Origin: Maea johnstoni
Taxonomy: Eukaryota; Annelida; Polychaeta; Spionida; Magelonidae
Reading direction: 5' to 3'
Assembly: GCA_963942565.1 (NCBI GenBank)
Contig: OZ012685.1
Span: 43,225,443 to 43,289,442 of the forward strand
Length of the DNA: 64,000 nucleotides
The notes below the pieces were generated by a model that saw only the letters and a list, made by a program, of their open reading frames with translations, had not been told where the DNA came from and searched no databases. Within the stretch, counting starts at the first letter, position 1, and every line of letters begins with the position of its first letter. Made by a program: the position numbers and the translations under genes. Positions 1 through 28,012 of the stretch are shown here, one piece after another.

Positions 1-273
1 TAGTCATGTGTTTAGTATTTTGAAAGATACCTTTCTTCCGGACCAACATTTTGATAACAAATACTCATCCCAAGATTTGGTTTAGGCTGAGTTATGAATG
101 TTTTAGGATGCCTTTGCGACCCTGATACCTAAGATAATTAAATTAATGACTTCATTCCCTACACGTTGCAAAATTATGTTCTCGCAATCTCACAATGGCC
201 CAATATTCACGAATTGACCACATAAGCCACCTCAAGAACAGCTTTCCAATGCTTAACGAGGTTCGATATGAAA

Positions 274-344
274 GCATGGATGGTTCAGTGGTAGAATTCT
301 CGCCTGCCACGCGGGAGGCCCGGGTTCGATTCCCGGTCCATGCA
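274..344 (+). tRNA. tRNA-Gly (anticodon GCC)
   Basis: A 71-nt gene with a complete cloverleaf. The 7-bp acceptor stem is GCATGGA/TCCATGC with discriminator A, the A box is TGGTTCAGTGG, the anticodon loop is CTGCCAC, and the B box is GGTTCGATTCC. It is almost identical to vertebrate tRNA-Gly-GCC. A T-run about 9 bp downstream would stop RNA polymerase III. It has no encoded CCA. It lies convergent to the copy 156 bp away. Confidence 0.96.
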
Positions 345-500
345 ACGTTGTTCGTTTTTAATAAATCAACTAATAATCATTTTGCCATTCTGTAGAAAAT
401 TCTAGTAGGTATCTATGTATTCATGGGGAAAGGTCTAGAAGAACTTCCCACGAAATGGCAAAATAATTATAACATAAAATTTTGAAAATTAAAAGAACTT

Positions 501-571
501 TGCATGGACCGGGAATCGAACCCGGGCCTCCCGCGTGGCAGGCGAGAATTCTACCACTGAACCATCCATGC
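501..571 (-). tRNA. tRNA-Gly (anticodon GCC)
   Basis: Intact 71-nt tRNA-Gly read on the minus strand, identical in body to the copy at 274. Downstream on its own strand is a TTTT run suited to pol III termination. Second member of the convergent pair in unit 1. Confidence 0.96.
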
Positions 572-1614
572 TTACATATCTATCCTGGTTAAGCATTGAG
601 AACGCCTTCTCATAATCAGACCAACTGTGACCGCCCAAGCTATTACTGGACAGAACAAGAGGTCAAATATCACAGTACCTCTCATAGGCCTGTACAGAAG
701 GCCTTTGCTCGTGCCACTGTGTTGTTGTACGTCACCATATAAGGGTCGCTTTAAATATGCATCCTGGTTATGTTATATCTCAAAGGATTTTCTTAGGATT
801 TGACTTAATTAATGTGTTCCTCGTTAAAAAAAAGCATTCCGTCAATATATACTTATGACTTCATCAAAATTTGATTTTTTAGAAAAAAAAAGACCTTTTG
901 ACTTTTATTTGACCTTCAGTGAACCATTCATTTTAGTATTATCTTTCAATCATCTTTCGGAACGAAGAGTAAATTAAACCAGATATTTTGGTGCATCATC
1001 TGCTCCCTTCCGACTTGTAAAATTTAAGACACAGTCATTTTGGCTTTCAAATTTGTACCATTTGAGTCACTTTTTGGGGTCACCAGCTAGTATTGGTAGC
1101 CTGCTTTGTACCCTAAAGCTCAAAATAGGACATACACTTCCAGTCAATGAACTTTCTAAAATGTTCAACAACTCTGCTAAAAGACATTCCTTCAGAAAAT
1201 GTGGCTATGGAAAAGAAATATATACCTTCAAAAAAATGAGAAATTTATAAACGGAAACCATAGATTATGGGAAAAGTTCTTATTCTTGATTTGGCAGTCA
1301 TCTTGACCTTGAATGACCTTTATTACATCACGCGATAGAGTTAGTCATGTGTTTAGTATTTTGAAAGAAACCTTTCTTCCGGACCAACACTTTGATAACA
1401 AATACTCATCCCAAGATTTGGTTTAGGCTGAGTTATGAATGTTTTAGGATGCCTTTGCGACCCTGATACCTAAGATAATTAAATTAATGACTTCATTCCC
1501 TACACTTTGCAAAATTATGTTCTCGCAATCTCACATTGGCAGAATATTCACGAATTGACCCCATAAGCCACCTCAAGAACAGGTTTCCAATGCTTAACGA
1601 GGTTCGATATGAAA

Positions 1615-1685
1615 GCATGGATGGTTCAGTGGTAGAATTCTCGCCTGCCACGCGGGAGGCCCGGGTTCGATTCCTGGTCCATGCA
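1615..1685 (+). tRNA. tRNA-Gly (GCC), one T-stem variant
   Basis: Full-length copy in unit 2. A single C-to-T change in the 3' side of the T stem gives a G-U wobble instead of G-C, so folding should survive; the A and B boxes are intact. Confidence 0.92.
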
Positions 1686-1843
1686 ACATTCTTTTCGTTT
1701 TTAATAAATCAACTAATAATCATTTTGCCATTCTGTAGAAAATTCTAGTAGGTATCTATGTATTCATGGGGAAAGGTCTAGTAGAACTTCCCACGAAATG
1801 GCAAAATAATTATAACATAAAAGTTTGAAAATTAAAAGAACTT

Positions 1844-1914
1844 TGCATGGACCGGGAATCGAACCCGGGCCTCCCGCGTGGCAGGCGAGAATTCTACCAC
1901 TGAACCATCCATGC
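1844..1914 (-). tRNA. tRNA-Gly (anticodon GCC)
   Basis: Intact 71-nt minus-strand copy in unit 2, with the consensus body and a TTTT run after the 3' end. Confidence 0.96.
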
Positions 1915-2958
1915 TTACATATCTATCCTGGTTAAGCATTAAGAACGCCTTCTCATAATCAGACCAACTGTGACCGCCCAAGCCATTACTGGACAGAACA
2001 AGAGGTCAAATATCACAGTACCTCTCATAGGCCTGTACAGAAGGCCTTTGCTCGTGCCACTGTGTTGTTGTACGTTACCATATAAGGGTCGCTTTAAATA
2101 TGCATCCTGGTTATGTTATATCTCAAAGGATTTTCTTAGGATTTGACTTAATTAATGTGTTCCTCGTTAAAAAAAGCATTCCGTCAATATATACTTATGA
2201 CTTCATCAAAATTTGATTTTTTTTAGAAAAAACAAACCTTTAGACTTTTATTTGACCTTCAGTGAACCATTCATTTTAGTATTATCTTTCAATCATCTTT
2301 CGGAACGAAGAGTAAATTAAACCAGATATTTTGGTGCATCATCTGCTCCCTTCCGACTTGTAAAATTTAAGACACAGTCATTTTGACAATTCAAATTTGT
2401 ACCATTTGAGTCACTTTTTGGGGTCACCAGCTAGTATTGGTAGCCTGCTTTGTACCCTAAAGCTCAAAATAGGACATACACTTCTAGTCAATGAACTTTC
2501 TAAAATGTTCAACAACTCTGCTAAAAGACATTCCTTCAGAAAATGTGGCTATGGAAAAGAAATATATACCTTCAAAAAAATGAGAAATTTATAAACGGAA
2601 ACCATAGATTATGGGAAAAGCTCTTATTCTTGATTTGGCAGTCATCTTGACCTTGAATGACCTTTATTACATCACGCGATAGAGTTAGTCATGTGTTTAG
2701 TATTTTGAAAGATACCTTTCTTCCGGACCAACATTTTGATAACAAATACTCATCCCAAGATTTGGTTTAGGCTGAGTTATGAATGTTTTAGGATGCCTTT
2801 GCGACCCTGATACCTAAGATAATTAAATTAATGACTTCATTCCCTACACTTTGCAAAATTATGTTCTCGCAATCTCACATTGGCAGAATATTCACGAATT
2901 GACCCCATAAGCCACCTCAAGAACAGGTTTCCAATGCTTAACGAGGTTCGATATGAAA

Positions 2959-3029
2959 GCATGGATGGTTCAGTGGTAGAATTCTCGCCTGCCACGCGGG
3001 AGGCCCGGGTTCGATTCCCGGTCCATGCA
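2959..3029 (+). tRNA. tRNA-Gly (anticodon GCC)
   Basis: Intact plus-strand copy in unit 3, identical to the consensus body and followed by TTTT. Confidence 0.96.
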
Positions 3030-3187
3030 ACGTTCTTTTCGTTTTTAATAAATCAACTAATAATCATTTTGCCATTCTGTAGAAAATTCTAGTAGGTATC
3101 TATGTATTCATGGGGAAAGGTCTAGTAGAACTTCCCACGAAATGGCAAAATAATTATAACATAAAATTTTGAAAATTAAAAGAACTT

Positions 3188-3258
3188 TGCATGGACCGGG
3201 AATCGAACCCGGGCCTCCCGCGTGGCAGGCGAGAATGCTACCACTGAACCATCCATGC
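3188..3258 (-). tRNA. tRNA-Gly (GCC), one base variant
   Basis: Full-length minus-strand copy in unit 3 with one A-to-C change near the D-arm/anticodon-stem junction. All paired stems and both internal promoter boxes remain, so it is probably still functional. Confidence 0.9.
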
Positions 3259-4278
3259 TTACATATCTATCCTGGTTAAGCATTGAGAACGCCTTCTCAT
3301 AATCAGACCAACTGTGACCGCCCAAGCCATTACTGGACAGAACAAGAGGTCAAATATCACAATACCTCTCATAGGCCTGTACAGAAGGCCTTTGCTCGTG
3401 CCACTGTGTTGTTGTACGTCACCATATAAGGGTCGCTTTAAATATGCATCCTGCTTATGTTATATCTCAAAGGATTTTCTTAAGATTTGACTTAATTAAT
3501 GTGTTCCTCGTTAAAAAAAAGCATTCCGTCAATATATACTTATGACTTCATCAAAATTTGATTTTTTAGAAAAAAAAGACCTTTTGACTTTTATTTGACC
3601 TTCAGTGAACCATTCATTTTAATATTATCTTTCAATGATCTTTCGGATATTTTGGTGCATCATCTGCTCCCTTCCGACTTGTAAAATTTAAGACACAGTC
3701 ATTTTGGTTTTCAAATTTGTACCATTTGAGTCACTTTCTGGGGTCACCAGCTAGTATTGGTAGCCTGCTTTGTACCCTAAAGCTCAAAATAGGACATACA
3801 CTTCTAGTCAATGAACTTTCTAAAATGTTCAACAACTCTGCTAAAAGACATTCCTTCAGAAAATGTGGCTATGGAAAAGAAATATATACCTTCAAAAAAA
3901 TGAGAAATTTATAAACGGAAACCATAGATTATGGGAAAAGCTCTTATTCTTGATTTGGCAGTCATCTTGACCTTGAATGACCTTTATTACATCACGCGAT
4001 AGAGTTAGTCATGTGTTTAGTATTTTAAAAGATACCTTTCTTCCGGACCAACATTTTGATAACAAATACTCATCCCAAGATTTGGTTTAGGCTGAGTTAT
4101 GAATGTTTTAGGATGCCTTTGCGACCCTGATACCTAAGATAATTAAATTAATGACTTCATTCCCTACACTTTGCAAAATTATGTTCTCGCAATCTCACAT
4201 TGGCAGAATATTCACGAATTGACCCCATAAGCCACCTCAAGAACAGGTTTCCAATGCTTAACGAGGTCCGATATGAAA

Positions 4279-4349
4279 GCATGGATGGTTCAGTAGTAGA
4301 ATTCTCGCCTGCCACGCGGGAGGCCCGAGTTCGATTCCCGGTCCATGCA
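4279..4349 (+). tRNA. Degenerating tRNA-Gly (GCC) copy
   Basis: Full length, but with two unfavourable changes: the D-loop GG doublet (G18/G19 region) is AG, and a T-stem G is A, which breaks a pair. The anticodon GCC is kept. It may score as a weak tRNA or pseudogene. It sits in unit 4, whose partner is also damaged. Confidence 0.75.
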
Positions 4350-4505
4350 ACGTTGTTCGTTTTTAATAAATCAACTAATAATCATTTTGCCATTCTGTAG
4401 AAAATTCTAGTAGGTATCTATGTATTCATGGGGAAAGGTCTAGTAGAACTTCCCACGAAATGGCAAAATAATTATAATATAAAACTTTGAAAATTAAAAG
4501 AACTT

Positions 4506-4576
4506 TGCATGGACCGGGAATCGAACCCAGGCCTCCCGCGTGGCAGGCTAGACTTCTACCACTGAACCATCCATGC
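4506..4576 (-). tRNA. Degenerating tRNA-Gly (GCC) copy
   Basis: Full-length minus-strand copy in unit 4 with a T-stem mismatch and two changes around the D-arm/anticodon-stem boundary. Together with its convergent partner, this makes unit 4 the most decayed of the array. Confidence 0.72.
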
Positions 4577-5615
4577 TTACATATCTATCCTGGTTAAGCA
4601 TTGGGAACGAACGCCTTCTCATAATCAGACCAACTGTGACCGCCCAAGCCATTACTGGACAGAACAAGAGGTCAAATATCACAGTACCTCTCATAGGCCT
4701 GTACAGAAGGCCTTTGCTCGTGCCACTGTGTTGTTGTACGTCACCATATAAGGGTCGCTTTAAATATGCATCCTGGTTATGTTTTATCTCAAAGGATTTT
4801 CTTAAGATTTGACTTAACTAATGTGTTCATCCTTTAAAAAAAAGCATTCCGTCAATATATACTTATGACTTCATCAAAATTTGACTTTTTAGAGAAAAAA
4901 AGACCTTTTGACTTTTATTTGACCTTTTAGTGAACCATTCATTTTAGTATCATCTTTCAATCATCTTTCGGAACGAAGAGTAAATTAAACCAGATATTTT
5001 GGTGCATCATATGCTCCCTTCCGACTTGTTAAATTTAAGACACAGTCATTTTGGTTTTCAAATTTGTACCATTTGAATCACTTTTTGGGGTCACCAGCTA
5101 GTATTGGTACCCTGCTTTGTACCCTAAAGCTCAAAATAGGACATACACTTCTAGTCAATGAACTTTCTAAAATGTCCAACAACTCCGCTAAAAGACATTC
5201 CTTCAAAATATGTGGCTATAGAAAAGAAATATATTCCTTCAAAAAAATGAGAAATTTATAAACGGAAGCCATAGATTATGGGAAAATCTCTTATTCTTTA
5301 TTTGGCAGTCATTTTGACCTTGAATGACCTTTATTACATCACGCGATAGAATTAGTCGTGTCTTTAGTATTTTAAAAGATACTTTTCTTCCGGACCAACA
5401 TTTTGATAACAAATACTCATCCCAAGGTTTAGTTTAGGCTGAGTTATGAATGTTTAGGATGCCTTTGCGACCCTGATACATAAGATAATTAAATTAATGA
5501 CTTCATTACTGCATTCCCTACACGTTGCAAAATTATGTTCTCGCAATCTCACAAATTGACCCCATAAGCCACCTCAAGAACAGGTTTCCAATGCTTAACC
5601 AGGTTCGATATGAAA

Positions 5616-5686
5616 GCATGGATGGTTCAGTGGTAGAATTCTCGCCTGCCACGCGGGAGGCCCGGGTTCGATTCCCGGTCCATGCA
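5616..5686 (+). tRNA. tRNA-Gly (anticodon GCC)
   Basis: Intact plus-strand copy in the last partial 1.34-kb unit. The body is consensus, followed by a T5 run. Confidence 0.96.
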
Positions 5687-5844
5687 ACGTTCTTTTTGTT
5701 TTTCATAAATCAACTAATAATCATTTTGCCATTCTGTATAAAATTGTTATAGGTATCTATGTATTCATGGGAAAAGGTCTAGTAAAACTTCCCACGAAAT
5801 GGCAAAATGATTATAATATAAAAGTTTGAAAATTAAAAGAACTT

Positions 5845-5915
5845 TGCATGGACCGGGAATCGAACCCGGGCCTCCCGCGTGGCAGGCGAGAATTCTACCA
5901 CTGAACCATCCATGC
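5845..5915 (-). tRNA. tRNA-Gly (anticodon GCC)
   Basis: Intact minus-strand copy. It ends the 1.34-kb array and opens the first 2.0-kb unit, so it marks the junction between two repeat families. Confidence 0.96.
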
Positions 5916-6465
5916 TTACATATCTATCCTGGTTAAGCATTGAGAACGCCTTCTCATAATCAGACCAACTGTGACCGCCCAAGCCATTACTGGACAGAAC
6001 AAGAGGTCAAATATCACAGTACCTCTCATAGGCCTGCACAGAAGGCTTTTGCTCGTGCCACTGTGTTATTGTACGTTACCATATAAGGGTTGCTTTAAGC
6101 ATGCATCCTGGTTTTGTTATTTGGAAGGATTTTCTTGAGATTTTGCTTATTTATAGTTGAGGGCTTTAATAAGGGAAAACTTTTGCAGTTTTTCTTTTCG
6201 AATTTTGACCTTGTTCTGAGGTTTTGCCATGAGAAAGTTTTAAAATGCAATTTCTTCCTCATTTTCTACAAGGAAAACCTTCTTTGCGGTAAGCAGTTGT
6301 AATAGAATTCAAACAGATTAGCAAGCGGAAATGTTTGAACCCTTACCCTCTATATTTATCTCTTATTTTTGTATGTTTGGTCTCAGGTAGATATCTATCA
6401 AAGTCTTCCACACAATGGCAAAATGACGAATCCACAGTATACATTTTTTTAAATGAAAAGAACTT

Positions 6466-6510
6466 TGCATAGACCGGCAATCGAGAATTCTACCACTGAA
6501 CCATCCATGT
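6466..6510 (-). pseudogene. tRNA-Gly relic with internal deletion
   Basis: The 5' end, D arm and extreme 3' end of the tRNA-Gly body are present, but about 26 nt covering the anticodon arm, variable region and part of the T arm are missing. No cloverleaf is possible. Confidence 0.85.
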
Positions 6511-7082
6511 TTACATGTTGTGCTTGTTCAAATATTTACAACGCGATCTCGAGGTCATAGGATTAATGCGTGAATATTAGGCCATTGTGAGATCTTTACC
6601 TTAGCTAAAGCTTCTCACAATCAGACCAACTGCAACTGTCTCAAAGCCATCGCAGGACCTTATGATCTGCCCGTATTCTTGATATGGCAGCCATTTTAAA
6701 TTAGCTTCATTACATCGTGGGATAGAGTTTAGTATTTATTAGATACTTCCCTTCCAGGCCAACATTCTGATACATATACCCATCCCCACCTTTGTTTTAG
6801 ACTAAGTTATGAACGTTTAAGGGTGCCTTTCCTACTCCTACACCTATTATTTTGTCCATTTTGGGGCTTTTTCTATTACATATTTTGCGGTGTTTAAGAC
6901 CCCATATACAAGATGTGCACCGCTTCTGAAGTCTACATCCACCCTGGCGGTATGCCCCAAGTGTAGACCTAAAACATGATACCGACTGGAAATTATCTGG
7001 CTCTCGGGTTAATCTAGCTCCGAAATTAGAGCCCTTTTCTAGCTACTGGAATATAATGAGTGTAATGAGTTGTAGACCTGTG

Positions 7083-7640
<558 letters not shown>

Positions 7641-7853
7641 ATACCTCAATCTCAGCTTGAGTTGACAAACCCTGAAGTTAACATTGGGATGTAATACACG
7701 AAACCATCATCTTTATACAATGACTATATCACAAATAACTATATTTTGTAAATCCATAAAAAGACAAATATGTTGAGTTTCGGTCGTGCACATTGTAATG
7801 TAAAAAGCGGAAAAGTTCAGATGGAAAGCATATTTTGAAAAAGAAAAAGAAGT

Positions 7854-7924
7854 TGCATGGACCGGGAATCGAACCCGGGCCTCCCGCGTGGCAGGCGAGA
7901 ATTCTACCACTGAACCATCCATGC
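7854..7924 (-). tRNA. tRNA-Gly (anticodon GCC)
   Basis: Intact minus-strand copy opening the second 2.0-kb unit. A T5 run follows it on its own strand. Its downstream flank differs from that of the copies in the 1.34-kb array. Confidence 0.96.
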
Positions 7925-8474
7925 TTACATATCTATCCTGGTTAAGCATTGAGAACGCCTTCTCATAATCAGACCAACTGTGACCGCCCAAGCCATTACT
8001 GGACAGAACAAGAGGTCAAATATCACAGTACCTCTCATAGGCCTGCACAGAAGGCTTTTGCTCGTGCCACTGTGTTATTGTACGTTACCATATAAGGGTT
8101 GCTTTAAGCATGCATCCTGGTTTTGTTATTTGGAAGGATTTTCTTGAGATTTTGCTTATTTATAGTTGAGGGCTTTAATAAGGGAAAACTTTTGCAGTTT
8201 TTCTTTTCGAATTTTGACCTTGTTCTGAGGTTTTGCCATGAGAAAGTTTTAAAATGCAATTTCTTCCTCATTTTCTACAAGGAAAACCTTCTTTGCGGTA
8301 AGCAGTTGTAATAGAATTCAAACAGATTAGCAAGCGGAAATGTTTGAACCCTTACCCTCTATATTTATCTCTTATTTTTGTATGTTTGGTCTCAGGTAGA
8401 TATCTATCAAAGTCTTCCACACAATGGCAAAATGACGAATCCACAGTATACATTTTTTTAAATGAAAAGAACTT

Positions 8475-8519
8475 TGCATAGACCGGCAATCGAGAATTCT
8501 ACCACTGAACCATCCATGT
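8475..8519 (-). pseudogene. tRNA-Gly relic with internal deletion
   Basis: Second copy of the same deleted tRNA found 2009 bp to the left. The identical deletion shows that it was broken before the 2.0-kb unit was duplicated. Confidence 0.85.
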
Positions 8520-9089
8520 TTACATGTTGTGCTTGTTCAAATATTTACAACGCGATCTCGAGGTCATAGGATTAATGCGTGAATATTAGGCCATTGTGAG
8601 ATCTTTACCTTAGCTAAAGCTTCTCACAATCAGACCAACTGCAACTGTCTCAAAGCCATCGCAGGACCTTATGATCTGCCCGTATTCTTGATATGGCAGC
8701 CATTTTAAATTAGCTTCATTACATCGTGGGATAGAGTTTAGTATTTATTAGATACTTCCCTTCCAGGCCAACATTCTGATACACATACCCATCCCCACCT
8801 TTGTTTTAGACTAAGTTATGAACGTTTAAGGGTGCCTTTCCTACTCCTACACCTATTATTTTGTCCATTTTGGGGCTTTTTCTATTACATATTTTGCGGT
8901 GTTTAAGACCCCATATACAAGATGTGCACCGCTTCTGAAGTCTACATCCACCCTGGCGGTATGCCCCAAGTGTAGACCTAAAACATGATACCGACTGGAA
9001 ATTATCTGGCTCTCGGGTTAATCTAGCTCCGAAATTAGAGCCCTTTTCTAGCTACTGGAATATAATGAGTGTAATGAGTTGTAGACCTG

Positions 9090-9610
<521 letters not shown>

Positions 9611-9822
9611 TACCTCAATCTCAGCTTGAGTTGACAAACCCTGAAGTTAACATTGGGATGTAATACACGAAACCATCATCTTTATACAATGACTATATCA
9701 CAAATAACTATATTTTGTAAATCCATAAAAGGACAAATATGTTGAGTTTCGGTCGTGCACATTGTAATGTAAAAAGCGGAAAAGTTCAGATGGAAAGCAT
9801 ATTTTGAAAAAGAAAAAGAAGT

Positions 9823-9893
9823 TGCATGGACCGGGAATCGAACCCGGGCCTCCCGCGTGGCAGGCGAGAATTCTACCACTGAACCATCCATGC
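9823..9893 (-). tRNA. tRNA-Gly (anticodon GCC)
   Basis: Intact minus-strand copy. Immediately 5' of the gene (higher coordinates) the flank switches to a new sequence, so this gene is another duplication boundary. Confidence 0.96.
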
Positions 9894-10429
9894 TTACATG
9901 AAAGCACCTGCGAAATTTAGAGTGTGCTCCGCATTCAGACTAAACTTAGTTCAGTGAGACATTCATGATGAACCTGGCCTGGTACAGAGGTGTCGAATCG
10001 TGCCGCATTGTCGCACAATCATGCGACAGAGGCTACGATACGTGCGACAGGCCAGATCCTTCAACAATCAACTGCTTAAACTCACTCAGTAAAACATCAG
10101 ATTGCATGGTCAGCAGATCCTTGTATATTATCAAATGTGGCCTGGTAACACGCGTACATATTGGGTTGTAGCGCTGGTATTAGAGGGTAGTTTCAGGAGT
10201 AGTTGGGTGGTAGATGGTGTTCTGAGTGGGCGGTGCAGTGCCCCGGGTATCACGGGTACTGAGTGGGGTGGAGCGCCGGTAGAGTACCAGAGTGGTAGAT
10301 GATTGGTACAGATAGGGGGCGTGGTAGTGCCCTGTAGAGTGTATGTAGCTTTGGTATGAAAGGGTGTTTTCCGAGGTAATGAGGTAGTAGACGGAAAACG
10401 AAGGGGCGGGGTAGTGCCCGCCCCTTCGG

Positions 10430-10592
<163 letters not shown>

Positions 10593-10680
10593 CTTCAGGT
10601 CTCTGTTTTAGGTTTGAATACTAGACTAAAAGGTGCACATTTTTTCATCTTTTGCATCCATGATAGAATGATAAAGGCAT

Positions 10681-10795
10681 TCGGTTGTGCTCCCACCAGT
10701 GCCCTCACTGTGCGTTCTATGTTCGAGTCCCGTTTGATCCTCCCGAATGGTTGGCTTGGTCGCTATACAAACGTGCGTGATCTAGGGCGCCTTTC
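10681..10795 (+). mobile_element. tRNA-derived SINE fragment
   Basis: Contains a B-box-like motif (gttcgagtccc) followed by a body that matches the minus strand of 46299-46530 (shared ttggcttggtcgctata-like stretch). Two diverged copies with a pol III-like head indicate an interspersed SINE; no tail is seen here. Confidence 0.55.
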
Positions 10796-11141
10796 AAGAT
10801 GAAAGGCCACGAAGGAGATAACCGTAAATAAGATATACACAGTCCGTAAACTCCCATTCGTGGTACAACTTTGCAGTATACAAATGTGGTAAATTTCAGT
10901 CACATTATATAATAATAATAGAGCAAATGAGGTAATTGATTACCATTTCTTCAGATTTCCTCAATATCTATTAGATTGAAATGTGGATGCTGAGCCCCTC
11001 CTTTAAACAATGACTATATGAAAAATAACTATATTTTGTTAATCCATAAAAAGACATATGTAGAGCTTCGGTAGTGCATATTGTAATGTAAAAAGCGGAA
11101 AAGTTCAGATGGAAAGCATGTTTTGAAAAAGAAAAAGAAGT

Positions 11142-11212
11142 TGCATGGACCGGGAATCGAACCCGGGCCTCCCGCGTGGCAGGCGAGAATTCTACCACTG
11201 AACCATCCATGC
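11142..11212 (-). tRNA. tRNA-Gly (anticodon GCC)
   Basis: Intact minus-strand copy, last of the cluster. The roughly 130 bp 3' of the gene matches that of the copies at 7854 and 9823, including the T5 terminator, so these three share a subfamily. Confidence 0.96.
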
Positions 11213-11465
11213 TAACATGGAGGCGCATGCGAAATTTACATAGTGCTCCGCATGCAGACTAAACTTAGTTCAGTAGTTCAGTGACATATTTTCATGATGA
11301 ACCTGGCCTGGTACAGAGGTGTCCAATAGTCCCGCTTTGTGGCATCATGCGACAGAGGCCACGATACGTGCGACAGGCCAAATCCTTCAACCATCAACTG
11401 CTTAAACTCACTCATCAAACCATCAGATTGCATGGCCAGCAGATCCGTGTACATTATCAAATGTG

Positions 11466-11817
11466 TATGGAAGGCCAAAGTGGACAAAAAGAGCATTTTC
11501 GAATATTAGTAAATGATTTATTAATATTAATAAATGATTTATTAATATTGATAAATATGTATTAATATTAAGAAACATTTATTAATATTAAGAAACGTTT
11601 ATTAATATTAAGAAATATTTATTAATGTTAAGAAATGACCTATCAATATTAAGAAATCATTTATTAATATTAAGAAATCATGCCATTTATTAATATTAAA
11701 TAATCATTTATTAATACTAGAAAATCATTTATTAATATTAATACATGATTTTCTAATATTAATAAATCATTTATTAATATTAGAAAAAGCTCTTTTTGTC
11801 CACTTTGGCCTTCCATA
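11466..11817. mobile_element. 352-bp MITE with AT-rich tandem core
   Basis: Perfect terminal inverted repeats of about 29 bp start TATGGAAGGCC and are flanked by a direct AATGTG duplication (11460-11465 and 11818-11823). The interior (about 11500-11790) is a tandem of roughly 21-24 bp units rich in ATTTATTAATATTA. The homologous block at 10134-10139 has a single AATGTG and no insert, so this is a real insertion after the block duplicated. Superfamily unassigned: a 6-7-bp duplication does not fit Tc1/mariner or Harbinger. Confidence 0.88.
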
Positions 11818-12120
11818 AATGTGGCCTGGTAACACGCGTACGTATTGGGATGGAGCGCTGGTATTAGGGGGTAGTTTCAGGAGTAGTGGGGTGGTAGATG
11901 GTGTTCTGAGTGGGCGGGGCAGTGCCCTGGGTATCACGGGTACTGAGTGGGGTGGAGCGCCGGTATTAGAGCGTATTAGAGGGTAGATGATTGGTACAGA
12001 ATGAGATAGGGGGCGTGGTAGTGCCCTGTATAGTGTATATAGCATTGGTATGAAAGGGTGTTTTCCGGTGTAATACGGTAATAGACGGAAAACAAAGGGG
12101 CGGGGTAGTGCCCAGTGCAT

Positions 12121-12432
12121 GTTTTATTTAGCTTAAGGGCATCTTGAAAGTTGTACAATGTCATTCCAGGAGTAAGGTATTGTGACCTTCCCATACGTTT
12201 AGTTTTCTGCTCGGCTAATAGGTGTCGCAATGCGAGTGTCAACAAACTGATGTTGACTTGTAAAGAGTAGTGCGCTGATACCAGCAGTTGGTGTGTTCAT
12301 TGGGCACGACAGTTGAGGCGTTATTTAGGGCTGAGTTAGCCGAATCAGGCACCACTGCAAGCTGCCGCTGCGGCTGCTGCCTATGTGAGGGTTAGCAGAA
12401 GCAGAGCCGACTCATTCCTGACTACGTCAGCC
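12121..12432 (+). promoter_or_regulatory. 5' flank and probable 5' UTR of the LRRC14-like gene
   Basis: About 310 bp of non-repetitive, GC-balanced sequence between the tRNA cluster and the first coding exon. No TATA box is evident near a plausible start. The transcription start cannot be fixed; the last about 150 bp, with short GC-rich runs, is the likely 5' UTR. Confidence 0.35.
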
Positions 12433-27636
<15,204 letters not shown>

Positions 27637-28006
27637 GAATTGTCAAGTTTTGTCACTAAACATGTCCGCAAAAACAGAAAGTTCTCGTATTTTATTCAGT
27701 CTAAAATTAAAACACAAAGTCAGGTACGAACCTGAAGCCATTCGCTCTACTATATGAAATGAAAACAGATACTATACATTGAGAATTGTGACCATTGCTG
27801 AAATGACTTAGGGTGTTTCCAGTTGAAAGTGTGGGGGTGGGGGGGAGGAACGGAAGGTTTTTTTGAATGGGGGAGAGGCCGAGTTCTGAATTAATCTTTC
27901 CCATTATATTACATATGCTTTCTTCAACATGTCATGTAGTGCCATAGTAATTGTTCCCGTTATTCGCATATCTTTGAAGAATATGTTAAAACTAAAAAAA
28001 TGCATC

Positions 28007-28012
28007 AATAAA
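28007..28012 (+). terminator. Candidate polyadenylation signal AATAAA
   Basis: First canonical AATAAA on the plus strand after the stop codon, about 370 bp downstream; no other exact match was noticed nearer. Confidence 0.4.

Larger units (their letters stand above)
1..5352. repeat. Tandem array of ~1.34-kb units, each with a convergent tRNA-Gly pair
   Basis: Four near-identical units begin at 1, 1342, 2686 and 4006 and are 1341, 1344, 1320 and 1347 bp long; a fifth starts at 5353 and runs to about 6,100 before the sequence changes. Each unit carries one tRNA-Gly(GCC) on + and one on -, tail to tail, about 155 bp apart. The short flanks upstream of the two tRNAs are similar in inverted orientation, so the pair looks like an old inverted duplication later amplified in tandem. 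Unit 3 lacks about 24 bp after position 3,644. Short ORFs inside the units are not conserved as proteins. Confidence 0.9.

Noticed and set aside
195-5752. Repeated 65-79-residue ORFs around the tRNA genes
   Set aside because: They read through tRNA-Gly bodies and their flanks; conservation is explained by the RNA and by tandem duplication.
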